Origin: Tautonia plasticadhaerens
GTDB lineage: Bacteria > Planctomycetota > Planctomycetia > Isosphaerales > Isosphaeraceae
Direction of reading: 5' to 3'
DNA: 64,000 nucleotides
Assembly (NCBI RefSeq): GCF_007752535.1
Contig: NZ_CP036426.1
Coordinates: 496,001 to 560,000 of the forward strand
Both the position numbers and the translations under genes were made by a program. The notes under the pieces were generated by a model, which was not told where the DNA came from, ran no database searches, and worked only from the letters and a program-made list of their open reading frames with translations. Of this stretch, positions 46,622-55,224 are shown piece after piece (position 1 is the first letter of the stretch; each line of letters starts with the position of its first letter).

Positions 46622-46700
46622 GCCCCGGCCCCCTCGGCCATCCTGACAATCCCCATGCCCGGGACAACGCCCCGACGATCCGGCGGAGGAGGATTCTGCC

Positions 46701-47543
46701 ATGCTGGTCCGGTCGATCGCGTCGGTCCTGATCCTGTTCGTGGGCGCACCCGCCGCCCCCGGTCCACCACCGGGAAGGGACGAGGGCGGGTGGAGCCGCC
46801 TGTTCAACGGCCGGGATCTCGACGGCTGGTACACGTTCCTCCAGGAGCACGGCAAGGACCGAGACCCGGACGGGATCATCGCCATCGAGGACGGCGCGAT
46901 CCACCTCTATCGCGACGTGCCCGACGGCCGGGAGGTCGTCATGGGGTACATCGCGACCGAGCACGAGTACGGCGACTACCACCTGCGATGGCGGTATCGC
47001 TGGGGCGAGAAGAAGTTCGAGCCCCGGTATGCGTTGAAGCGGGACGCGGGCCTGTATTATCACCTCCTGGGAGAAGACGCGGTCTGGCCCCGGGCGCTCC
47101 AGTTCCAGGTGCAGGAGACCGACGTGGGCGACCTGCTCGCGCTCTACGGCCTCCGACTCGACACCTGGATCGACCCGGAGACCGCCGGGGAGCCGATCCC
47201 GACGTTCCTCGCGCCGGATCGGGGCGGCCGCCCCTCCGTGCTGGGCGGAGAGGGGATCGGCTACGCGAAACGGCTGCCCGGCCCGTTCGAGGTGGAGGGC
47301 TGGAACACCGCCGAGGTCGTCGCCCGGGGCGATTCGACGACCCATGTGCTCAACGGCCATGTCGTCGCCCGGGGCGATCACATCCGGCTCGTCGACCCGG
47401 ACCGTCCGGGAGAGTCGAGGCCGATCTCCCGGGGCCGGATCGCCCTGGAAATCGAGGCCGCCGAGATCGAGTTCCGCGACGTCGAAATCCGGATGCTGGG
47501 CGAGGGCGACGGCCAGGCGCCCCGAACCGACGGGGGGGGATGA
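46701..47543 (+). CDS. DUF1080 (3-keto-disaccharide hydrolase-like) secreted protein
   Basis: The protein has 280 residues with an N-terminal signal. GGWSRLFNGRDLDGWYTFLQ is the characteristic start of DUF1080, a concanavalin-like beta-sandwich. YHLRWRYRWGEKKFEPR, GLYYHLLG and WNTAEVVARGDSTTHVLNGHVV continue the pattern. Characterised members hydrolyse 3-keto-glucosides. It follows the YdjC-like gene after 79 nt and precedes the ceramidase-like gene by one nucleotide, so it is co-transcribed. Confidence 0.93.
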   Translation: MLVRSIASVLILFVGAPAAPGPPPGRDEGGWSRLFNGRDLDGWYTFLQEHGKDRDPDGIIAIEDGAIHLYRDVPDGREVVMGYIATEHEYGDYHLRWRYRWGEKKFEPRYALKRDAGLYYHLLGEDAVWPRALQFQVQETDVGDLLALYGLRLDTWIDPETAGEPIPTFLAPDRGGRPSVLGGEGIGYAKRLPGPFEVEGWNTAEVVARGDSTTHVLNGHVVARGDHIRLVDPDRPGESRPISRGRIALEIEAAEIEFRDVEIRMLGEGDGQAPRTDGGG

Positions 47544-47544
47544 C

Positions 47545-48918
47545 ATGCGTTCGATCTCGATTCGGGGCGTGACCGGGGTCGCCTTCGGGTTGCTGGGGAT
47601 CGCGTCGCTCTCCGGCCGACCCGCAGTCTCGGGCGAGTTGGAGGTCGGTGCGGCGTCGGCCATCTTCGAGGCGACCGACGACATGGTCATCGGCGGCAGC
47701 ATCGGCCCCGGCCGGGCCCACGGCCAGGAGGGCGACCTCCGGGCGTCGGCCGTGGTGATCCGGGGGCCGGACGGGCGGAAGGCATGCCTCATCGCGTGCG
47801 ACGTGCTGATGCTCGGCCGCGACATCCTCGACGAGTCCGCCCGGCGGATCGAGGAGCGGCTCGGCATCCCGACCGACCGCATCCTGATCAACGCCACGCA
47901 CACGCACTCGGCCCCGACGACGGTCACCATCCATGGGTACCGGCGCGAGGAGGAGTTCGCGCGACAGGTCGGCGAGAAGGCGGTCGAGGCCGCCGTCGCG
48001 GCCGACGCCCGGCTCGCGCCGGCGGGACTCCGGTTCCGTCTCGGGGAGGAGTCGTCGGTCGGCCAGAACAGCCGGCTCCTGCTGCAAGACGGCGCGATCT
48101 ACTGGGTCGGCCCCCGTGACGATGTGGTCCGTCCCACCGGGCCATTCGACCCGGAGCTCCCCGTGCTCAGCTTCGTCCGCCCCGACGGGACGCCGGAGGC
48201 CGTCCTGTTCAACCACTCGACCCATACCATCGGCACCCTCGAACCCGGGGTCCGCTCCCCCAGCTTCTACGGCCTGGCCGCCCAGCAGCTGGAACGCGAG
48301 CGGGGGGGGACCGTCCTGTTTTTCGAAGGGGCCTCCGGATCGACCCACAACCTCTCCCTCTCCGCCGCTGAGGCGCTCCATCGCATCAAGGCGGCCGTGT
48401 CCGACGCGATGGATCGGTCCCGGCCGAGGCCGGTCGATCGGGTCGCCGGGATCCGGAAGGAGATCACCCTCCGCGTCCGAGCGTTCGACGAGCAGGCGGA
48501 CGACGCGGCCGTCGTCGCCTATTGCACCGGGCGGATGCCGCCGGAATGGGCCGAGAAGACGATCGGCATCTTCCGGGAGATGCGCCGAGAACTCGCGCCG
48601 CGGAAGGGGGAGGAGCTCCGGACCTGGGTCCAGGCGATCGTCCTCGGCGACATCGCCTTGGTGGGCGTCCCGGCGGAGTTCTTCACCACGCTCGGTCAGG
48701 AAATCAAGCGGCTGTCGCCCTATCGAGACACCTACGTCTTCGAACTGGCGAATGACTATGTCGGGTATGTCCCCGACGAGGCCGCTTACGACCTCGGCGG
48801 CTACCAGGTCTGGACCGGCCTGCACAGCTACCTCGAGCGGGGATCGGGGGAGGCGATCGTCTCCGCCGCAGTCGACCTGCTGCACCGGCTCCGCGAGGGC
48901 GAGGGGGGCGGCCCGTGA
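47545..48918 (+). CDS. Secreted neutral-ceramidase-like protein
   Basis: The protein is 457 residues from ATG 47545, one nucleotide after the previous stop. It has a signal peptide (to about SGELEVG). LEVGAASAIFEATDDMVIGGSIGPGRAHG, CLIACDVLMLGRDILDE, ILINATHTHSAPTTV (His ligands), FNHSTHTIG and LFFEGASGSTHNLS match the N-terminal domain of neutral/alkaline non-lysosomal ceramidase family proteins. The C-terminal immunoglobulin-like domain of true ceramidases is absent, so it is a short form. The likely activity is zinc-dependent amide or ester hydrolysis outside the cytoplasm. The true substrate is unknown. Confidence 0.88.
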   Translation: MRSISIRGVTGVAFGLLGIASLSGRPAVSGELEVGAASAIFEATDDMVIGGSIGPGRAHGQEGDLRASAVVIRGPDGRKACLIACDVLMLGRDILDESARRIEERLGIPTDRILINATHTHSAPTTVTIHGYRREEEFARQVGEKAVEAAVAADARLAPAGLRFRLGEESSVGQNSRLLLQDGAIYWVGPRDDVVRPTGPFDPELPVLSFVRPDGTPEAVLFNHSTHTIGTLEPGVRSPSFYGLAAQQLERERGGTVLFFEGASGSTHNLSLSAAEALHRIKAAVSDAMDRSRPRPVDRVAGIRKEITLRVRAFDEQADDAAVVAYCTGRMPPEWAEKTIGIFREMRRELAPRKGEELRTWVQAIVLGDIALVGVPAEFFTTLGQEIKRLSPYRDTYVFELANDYVGYVPDEAAYDLGGYQVWTGLHSYLERGSGEAIVSAAVDLLHRLREGEGGGP

Positions 48919-51770
48919 CCCGGTCGATCGCCCTCCTTTGCCTGGCGGCGGCGATCGGGGCGGACCGGCCGCCGACGCTGGAGGAATCCCGGGCGGCGCT
49001 GAGCCTCGCTGATCCCTCGCTCACCGTCGAGCTGGTCGCCTGCGAGCCCGACGTGATGGACCCCGTCGCCATCGCCTGGGATGAATTCGGCCGGCTGTTT
49101 GTGGCCGAGATGGGCGATTACCCCGTCGGATCGGCGGGGGGGCGGATCAAGCGGATGGTCGATCACGACGGTGACGGCCAATATGAGGATGTCTCGGTGT
49201 TCGCCGAGGGGCTGCCGTACCCGAGCGGGGTGCTCCCCTGGGCGGGCGGGCTCCTCGTCACCGCCGCGCCCGACCTGCTCCACCTCAAGGACACCGACGA
49301 CGACGGCCGTGCCGACACCCGGGAGGTCATCCTCACCGGCTTCGGCGAGGGCAACCAGCAGTTGCGGGTCAACAGCCCGACCTGGGGGATCGACAATCGG
49401 GTCTACCTCGCCAACGGCCGCAGTGGGGGCCTCGTCCGCCGCCCGGGCGATCCCCCGGCGTCCGCGGTCCCCATCCCCCGGAACGACCTCCGGGTCCGGC
49501 CGGAGACGGGCGAGTTCGAGCCGATCACCGGATTCAGCCAGTTCGGCCTGCCCCGGGACGACTGGGGGGATCGGTTTCCGTCGTGGAACACGGTCCCGTT
49601 GCGGCATGTCGTCCTCGACGCCGGGACTCCCGGGGGAGTGGCCGACATCCTCGACCTGGAGGACGGCGGACGCATCTTCTCCCTCGCCCCTACCCAGCAG
49701 CGGTTCAATGCCGAATCCGTCTCGTTCTTCAACGCCTCCTGCGGCCCGGTCATCGAACGCGGCGGACGGCTCGGAGACGAGTACCTCGGCGATGCCTTCG
49801 TCTGCGAGCCCCTGACCGGGGTCGTCCACCGACGGCAGCTCGATCCGGTGGGCCCGACCTATGTGGCCCGTCGAGTCGAACAGGGCCGGGAGTTCCTGGC
49901 GTCCTCGCACCGCTGGTTCCGCCCCGTCAACCTGGCCAACGGCCCCGACGGTGCGCTCTATGTGGTCGATTTCTGCAGGGCATGGGTCGAGCATCCGGAC
50001 TTCGTCCCCGAGGATCGCCGCGCCTCCGTCGACTTCGCCGAGGGGCGTGACCGGGGCCGGATCTGGAGAATCGTCCCGAAGGAGCTGATCGATCGTCCCA
50101 CGGCCGACCTGCCCGGGACGCATCCCACCCCCGGCCTCGTCGCCGACCTGGGCCATCCGATCGGATGGATCCGGGACACCGCCCAGCGGTTGCTGGCCGA
50201 GCGGGACGACCCTGCGTCCATCGCACCGCTCCGGGAGCTGGCACGGCAAGGTCCGGGGCCCCTTGCACGAGTCCTCGCCCTCTGGACGCTCGAGAGCCTG
50301 GGGGCCCTCGATTCCGAGACAGTCCAGCAGGCCCTCGTCGATCCGGAGCTCCGCGTCCGGGAGGCGGCGGCCCGGCTCGCATCGAAACGAGGTGACCTCG
50401 TCCCCGAATTGATCGAGCTGGCCGAGGACCCCGATGACCGCGTGCGTCTCCGGGTTGCCGGTTCGCTGGGGGGACTGACGGGCGACCCTGCGCGCCAGGC
50501 GCTGGCCCGGCTCGCGAGCATCGACGCCGGGTCGCGTTGGATGGTCGAGGCGGTAATCGTCGGGATCGGCGAGGATCCCCTCGCGTTCCTCGAATCCCTG
50601 TTCCGCCTCGATCCGGGCTGGCGAGGGGAGTCCGATCCCGACCGGGCTCGGTTCCTGACCGAGGCGGCGGAACTCGTCGGGGTCAGGGACCTCGAACCCG
50701 AGGTCGAGCGGCTGTTACGGCTCATCCCCGGCCCGCCCGGCCGCCCTGCCGGCCTCGCGTTACTGCTCGGCCTGGCCCGGGGCCAGGGCCGGGTCGAGAC
50801 GCCGACGCTCGACTGGTCCGGGACGCCTCCCGAGTCGCTTCGGACGGCCCTTGAGCAGGTCGAGGAGGTCCGGGGGTCCGCCTTGAGGGCGGCGGCGGAC
50901 CCCGGGAATCCGGCCTGGATCCGGGCGCTCGCGCTCGAGGCGGCGATCGCGACCCGGGTGCCCGAGGTCGGGGATCGACTCACCGGATTCCTCGGTCCCG
51001 TGATGCCACCCGAGGTGCAGGCGGTCGCGGCTCGGGGCATCGGGCGGATCGGCACGCCCGATCAGGCCTCCCTCCTGCTCGAGGGGTGGGACCGCTCTTC
51101 CCTGGCGACCCGACGGCTTCTGCTCGGGGCGCTGGCGACCCGGGCCGAGCTGGCCGGCCGCCTGCTCGAAGGCGTCGAGGACGGCACGGTCTCCCAGGCC
51201 GAGCTGGACCCGATGACCGTCGAGCTGATCCGCCTCCTGGATTCGGCGGCGCTGGATCGGAAGCTCCGGGAGATCCTCGGCGGCGGGCCCGGCACTGACC
51301 GGGATGACGTCGTCCGGCGATTCGCCCCGGCGATCGGACGGCCGGCGGACCCGCCCCGGGGCCGATCCCTCTTCTCCCAGCACTGTCGGGGTTGCCACGC
51401 CCGGGACGGCCAGGGGGCGGACCTCGGCCCCGACCTGGGCGGCCTCGTCGGCCGGCCGGCGGACGAGATCCTTCTCTCCATCCTCGACCCGAGCCGGGAC
51501 GTCCCGCCCGACGGGGCCGGGGTGATCGTGGCGACCCTGGACGGGCAGGTCCGGAGCGGGCTGGTCGTCGAGGAAGGGCCCGAAATCCTCCGCCTCCGGA
51601 TGCCCGAGGGGGTCGAGGAGGTCATCCCCCGGGGCGAACTCGAAGCCCTCCGCCCGACGGGTCGGTCCCTGATGCCCGAGGGGTTCGAGCGGGTGCTTTC
51701 CCCCCAGGATCTGGCCGACCTGATCGCCTACCTCCGAGGACCGTCCCGCCCCCCGGGAAGCCCCCGGTGA
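48915..51770 (+). CDS. PVC-type heme-binding CxxCH protein (second copy)
   Basis: The protein is 951 residues from a GTG start overlapping the upstream stop by 4 nt (GTGA), a sign of coupling. It has a signal peptide and an N-terminal beta-propeller (VELVACEPDVMDPVAIAWDEFGRLFVAEMGDYP), HEAT-like repeats (about 400-780) and a C-terminal cytochrome c with C824-R-G-C827-H828 and LMPEGFE towards the end. Its layout is the same as that of the protein at 20.1 kb, but with many substitutions, so they are not recent duplicates. As part of the operon with deacetylase, DUF1080 and ceramidase-like proteins it probably supplies an oxidative step in extracytoplasmic degradation. Confidence 0.93.
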   Translation: MTRSIALLCLAAAIGADRPPTLEESRAALSLADPSLTVELVACEPDVMDPVAIAWDEFGRLFVAEMGDYPVGSAGGRIKRMVDHDGDGQYEDVSVFAEGLPYPSGVLPWAGGLLVTAAPDLLHLKDTDDDGRADTREVILTGFGEGNQQLRVNSPTWGIDNRVYLANGRSGGLVRRPGDPPASAVPIPRNDLRVRPETGEFEPITGFSQFGLPRDDWGDRFPSWNTVPLRHVVLDAGTPGGVADILDLEDGGRIFSLAPTQQRFNAESVSFFNASCGPVIERGGRLGDEYLGDAFVCEPLTGVVHRRQLDPVGPTYVARRVEQGREFLASSHRWFRPVNLANGPDGALYVVDFCRAWVEHPDFVPEDRRASVDFAEGRDRGRIWRIVPKELIDRPTADLPGTHPTPGLVADLGHPIGWIRDTAQRLLAERDDPASIAPLRELARQGPGPLARVLALWTLESLGALDSETVQQALVDPELRVREAAARLASKRGDLVPELIELAEDPDDRVRLRVAGSLGGLTGDPARQALARLASIDAGSRWMVEAVIVGIGEDPLAFLESLFRLDPGWRGESDPDRARFLTEAAELVGVRDLEPEVERLLRLIPGPPGRPAGLALLLGLARGQGRVETPTLDWSGTPPESLRTALEQVEEVRGSALRAAADPGNPAWIRALALEAAIATRVPEVGDRLTGFLGPVMPPEVQAVAARGIGRIGTPDQASLLLEGWDRSSLATRRLLLGALATRAELAGRLLEGVEDGTVSQAELDPMTVELIRLLDSAALDRKLREILGGGPGTDRDDVVRRFAPAIGRPADPPRGRSLFSQHCRGCHARDGQGADLGPDLGGLVGRPADEILLSILDPSRDVPPDGAGVIVATLDGQVRSGLVVEEGPEILRLRMPEGVEEVIPRGELEALRPTGRSLMPEGFERVLSPQDLADLIAYLRGPSRPPGSPR

Positions 51771-51777
51771 CGGCTCG

Positions 51778-52875
51778 TCACTGGAGCATCCCCCGGCCCG
51801 AGAGGGTCCAGCACGCCTCGACTCGGTCTCCCCGATGGGCGAGGATGCGGTCGTGTAGCACGAACGTGAAGTCGCTGTAACCGGGGATCACGCGGACCTT
51901 GTCCCCGATCGAGAGCCGATCTCCGGGCCGGACCTCGAAGGTGGCGTGCTCGGCCGAGAGGCCGAGGAACGTGCAGCCCGGGTGATCGGGGATGACCGGC
52001 GGCGTCTTGTAGTCGCTGATCGACTTGCGCCCGAGGTCGAGGATCGCCCGATCCTCGGCCGGCCGGCCGACGACCGTCGCGAGCACCGAGATCGCCGGGA
52101 GATGGCCGACGACGCCGCAAACCTCGGTGTAATAGCGGCAGGCGAAGACGCCGCCGCCCGCCTGCAGCTCGGTCACCCCCGGGAGGTCGGCCGTGAACTG
52201 GTAGGATCCCGAACCGCCGGCCGAGACGATCCGGCAGGGAAGCCCGGCCCCCTCGACCGCGTCCTTCGCCTCGATCAGCCGGCCGATCGCCTCCCCGATC
52301 GCCCGGCGTTTCTCCTTGGGGTCCGGGATGAACAGCGTGTGCCCCTCGTAACCCATCAGGCCGTCGAAGCGCAGGCCGGATGCCCCCGCGACCCGCCGGG
52401 CCAGCTCGACCGCCGCCCCCGTCGACCGGGCCCCGTTGCGGCCCATCCCGAGATCGACGTCGACGAGGACGCCGACCTCGACGCCCGCCTCCCGGGCGGC
52501 CTCGGCCATGGGGCCGATGTGGTCCGGGTGGTCGACCGTGGCCTTCACGTCGGCCGTGCGCCGCAGGGCGGCCAGGCGGGCGACCTTGGGCGGGCCGACG
52601 ACGAGGTGGGCGATCAGGATGTCGTCGATCCCGGCGGCGGCCATCACCTCCGCCTCCGAGACCTTGGCCACCGTCACGCCGATCGCCCCCGCACGCCTCA
52701 GCCGGTGGGCGATGGCCGGGCACTTGAACGCCTTCGCGTGGGGCCTCCAGGCCACCCCCCTCGACGACAGGTGCCCGGCCATCGTCCGGACGTTCGCCTC
52801 GAATGGTTCCAGATCCAGCAGCAGTGCCGGAGTGTCGAGATCGGCGATCGATCGCCCGACGGGACTCAGGATCAT
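51778..52875 (-). CDS. D-threonine aldolase-like PLP enzyme (alanine racemase N-terminal fold)
   Basis: The protein is 365 residues from ATG 52875; a TTG three codons earlier is possible. TPALLLDLEPFEANVRTMAGHL leads to WRPHAKAFKCPAIA, where K48 (HAK) is the expected pyridoxal phosphate lysine. VLVDVDLGMGRNG, GYEGH and SAGGSGSYQF provide the phosphate-binding site. C-terminal EVCGVVGHLP and FLGLSAEHATF with H and D contribute the metal site of the D-threonine aldolase/D-serine dehydratase family. It cleaves or dehydrates a beta-hydroxy D-amino acid; the substrate is not predicted. It is tail-to-tail with the PVC cytochrome, with 7 nt between. Confidence 0.9.
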   Translation of the reverse strand: MILSPVGRSIADLDTPALLLDLEPFEANVRTMAGHLSSRGVAWRPHAKAFKCPAIAHRLRRAGAIGVTVAKVSEAEVMAAAGIDDILIAHLVVGPPKVARLAALRRTADVKATVDHPDHIGPMAEAAREAGVEVGVLVDVDLGMGRNGARSTGAAVELARRVAGASGLRFDGLMGYEGHTLFIPDPKEKRRAIGEAIGRLIEAKDAVEGAGLPCRIVSAGGSGSYQFTADLPGVTELQAGGGVFACRYYTEVCGVVGHLPAISVLATVVGRPAEDRAILDLGRKSISDYKTPPVIPDHPGCTFLGLSAEHATFEVRPGDRLSIGDKVRVIPGYSDFTFVLHDRILAHRGDRVEACWTLSGRGMLQ

Positions 52876-53197
52876 GGCGCCCAACCTTCGATCCGCTCAT
52901 TTCCCGCGGCCCGGCCCCCCTCGATGTGGCCCCTCGACCCGGGCCCTCGATCATAGTCGAGGGTCCCCAGCCGGGCCACCGGACGCCCCCGTTTCTCGTC
53001 GCCGTCCTCGTGCGAAGCGATCGAGGGCCTGGCCTCGCCGGGGCGCGGGGGGGACAGCGACGTTGTCCTCCGGGAGTTGGGGGTCGACATCACGTGGTCG
53101 ATACGACCGGATTCACCCCGGGGACGGGAGGGCACCCAGGGGCGCGGGCAACGGGTCGAGGTCGGGACTCGACACCCGGACGGTGGTCGCCCCGGCT
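52876..53197. other. Gene-free region
   Basis: About 320 nt separate two minus-strand genes. It should hold the promoter of the D-threonine aldolase-like gene. The small ORFs in it have no start context and Arg-rich translations, so I do not call them. Confidence 0.45.
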
Positions 53198-53911
53198 TCA
53201 CTCGATCGCGAGCAGTTCGACCTCGTAGACGAGCACCGCATTGGGAGGTACCGGTCCCCCGGCGGGGGGATCGGGGCCATAGGCGAGGTCGGGGGGGATG
53301 AACAGCTCCCACTTCGAGCCGACCTCCATGAGGAGCAACGCCTCACGCCAACCGGGGATGACGCGTTCGAGGGGAACGGAAATCACCCCGCCCATCTCCG
53401 CGGAATCCTCGATCAAGGTGCCGTCGGTCAGCGTGCCCTTGTACCTGACGAACACCGTATCCCCGGCCCGGGGGCTCGGCCCGGAGCCCTCGCGGACGAC
53501 CTTGTACTGGAGCCCGCTGGGCAGCCGGGTCACGCCGGGCCTCGTGGCGTTGAGCTGCAGGAACGCCCGGCCTTCCCGGGAGAGGCGGGCGCCGACCTCC
53601 CGGATCAGCTGCTCTTGCTTGAGCATCAGTTGCTGCTGGAACGCCAGCAGGGCCTCGGAGAGCTGCTCCTCGGTGTAGGGCGGCTCCCCGCCGGAGAGCC
53701 CGTCGCGGAGGCCCCGGGCGAAGGCCTCGGGGTCGACCTCGATCCCCTGTTGCTTGCTGACGCGACCGGCGTTCAGGCCGAGGCCGTAGCTGGCCCGGGT
53801 CCGCAACTCGTCGGGGGGGACCGGGGCGGCCTCGGGTCCCTGGGGCGGTCCCCCCGCGATCGTCAGGGCCGCGGCGCAGCCGGCGAGCAGTCCGATCGAT
53901 CGGCGGCTCAT
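53198..53911 (-). CDS. FKBP-type peptidyl-prolyl cis-trans isomerase, exported
   Basis: The protein has 237 residues with a signal sequence (to about GPEAA). An N-terminal helical domain like that of FkpA/Mip (about 35-120: RASYGLGLNAGRVSKQQGIEVD, FARGLRDGLSGGEPPYTEEQL) supports dimerisation. The FKBP domain follows (LPSGLQYKVVREGSG, DTVFVRYKGTLTDGTLIEDS, VIPGWREALLLMEVGSKWELFIPPDLAYG, LVYEVELLAIE), with the active-site Tyr, Asp, Trp, Val and Tyr positions mostly kept. It helps proteins fold in the periplasm. Its ATG overlaps the stop of the upstream glycine-rich protein gene by 4 nt. Confidence 0.93.
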   Translation of the reverse strand: MSRRSIGLLAGCAAALTIAGGPPQGPEAAPVPPDELRTRASYGLGLNAGRVSKQQGIEVDPEAFARGLRDGLSGGEPPYTEEQLSEALLAFQQQLMLKQEQLIREVGARLSREGRAFLQLNATRPGVTRLPSGLQYKVVREGSGPSPRAGDTVFVRYKGTLTDGTLIEDSAEMGGVISVPLERVIPGWREALLLMEVGSKWELFIPPDLAYGPDPPAGGPVPPNAVLVYEVELLAIE

Positions 53912-55062
53912 CGGGGCTCCTCCGGGACGGGCTGGATCCGATCGATCAGCATGGACGATTCGATCGGTTCCAGCACGTCATTCAGTTCGTTCCGCTGCTC
54001 GGAGAGGACGAAATAGAGCGTGCCGTAGAGTTCCCGCTCCTCGGGGGTCCGGGCCGGGGCGAAGCGGAGTCCGAACCGCTCCATGAAGTCGACGAGTTCG
54101 AAGACGGTCGTGCCGTGGAACCCGTCGAGCTCGGCGATCGCCACCGTGGTGGCGGCGGCCTGGAGCGTCCGGGCCGAGGTCTCCAGCTGATTCAGGAAGA
54201 CCTGGGCCTGGTAGAACGCGGCCTGTTCGGCCCCCGGCTCGACCCGGGGCATCCCGGAACGGAGGGAGCGGATCGCCTCCCGGATCCCCCGGATGTCCTC
54301 CAGGCCCAGCCGGCCATGGCGGGCGAGCAGCAATGCGTCCTGGACGGCCCGGTCGTAGGCCAGTCGCCTCGACGCCAGCGGCTCCCCCCGCAGGAGGACC
54401 GGCCAGTCCTCGGGCTCCGGGAGCATCCGTCCCAGCGAGATCACCCCGCCGATGGAGGGGTAATGGTACGGGACCCCCTGGATGAGTTCGACCGGGAGGG
54501 CCTGCGCCCTCGACCGCAGGATCGACGGGGCGATGCGATAGCCGGAGAGGTCCTCGAGGATCCTGTTCAGCGCGGCACCGTCCATGATGTCCCGCTCGTT
54601 CGGCCTGGTGTTGATCCGGTCGGCGACCGCCTCCCTCCGCTCCCGGTTCCGCTCCCGCTCCGCCGCGACCTTCCTCGCGTAGCGTTCCCGGGCGACCAGG
54701 CGAGACCGATAGAGGTACTCATTCAGGGTTGCTGCCCTGGCGGTCTCCACGGCGTTGGCCTTGGCCGTCTCCAGGTTGAATTGCCCGAGCCCGCTGAAGA
54801 ACTGGCCGAGCCCCGCGTTGTAGACCCCAAGCCCGCGGCCCACGTCTCCCTGCACGGTCGAGCCGGCCGCCAGCCCCATATCCGACCCGAAGCCGCCGCC
54901 TCCGAAGCCCTGGTTCCCGAAGCCGCCGCCCCCGAAGCCCTGGTTCCCGAAGCCGCCCCCGACCCCATCGAGCAGCGGCTGCGAGGCTGCCGATCCGGGC
55001 CAGGCGACCGTCGCCAGGGCAGCTACGAGGAACATCGGGACCAGATTCGATGCGATGGGCAT
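53908..55062 (-). CDS. Secreted protein with glycine-rich repeat, function unknown
   Basis: The protein has 384 residues with a signal peptide (about 1-28). Just behind it is a repeated GGFGNQGFGG unit, then a long helical region rich in Arg and Glu (RSRLVARERYARKVAAERERNRERREAV, about 115-145). The rest includes RTLQAAATTVAIAELDGFHGTTVFELVDFMERFGL. No enzyme signature is visible. It is translationally coupled to the FKBP isomerase, which may act on it or share its export pathway. An unstructured or surface-layer-associated role is possible but unproven. Confidence 0.82.
   Translation of the reverse strand: MPIASNLVPMFLVAALATVAWPGSAASQPLLDGVGGGFGNQGFGGGGFGNQGFGGGGFGSDMGLAAGSTVQGDVGRGLGVYNAGLGQFFSGLGQFNLETAKANAVETARAATLNEYLYRSRLVARERYARKVAAERERNRERREAVADRINTRPNERDIMDGAALNRILEDLSGYRIAPSILRSRAQALPVELIQGVPYHYPSIGGVISLGRMLPEPEDWPVLLRGEPLASRRLAYDRAVQDALLLARHGRLGLEDIRGIREAIRSLRSGMPRVEPGAEQAAFYQAQVFLNQLETSARTLQAAATTVAIAELDGFHGTTVFELVDFMERFGLRFAPARTPEERELYGTLYFVLSEQRNELNDVLEPIESSMLIDRIQPVPEEPR
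54903..54962. repeat. 30-bp tandem repeat within a coding sequence
   Basis: Two near-identical 30-bp units (54903-54932 and 54933-54962), with a partial unit on the left, encode GGFGNQGFGG repeats on the minus strand. The copy number is likely to vary between strains by slippage. Confidence 0.75.
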
Positions 55063-55224
55063 GGGGCAACACCTCCTCCCCCGTCACCTCGACGGTGCCG
55101 GGCCCGGGGCGATCGTCTCGTCCACCGGGACCCGAGCCGGGGCGCCGATTATAGTGGGGAGGCGGGATCTCGGGCCAGCACCCAGGAGGTCCCGGGCGGG
55201 CCGGCGTGATTGGGGGACATCCGG

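Noticed and set aside
20082-51770. Recent duplication of the PVC cytochrome genes (20.1 and 48.9 kb)
   Set aside because: The layouts match, but the protein sequences differ throughout, including around the heme site (CAACH versus CRGCH). This fits an old paralogous family.
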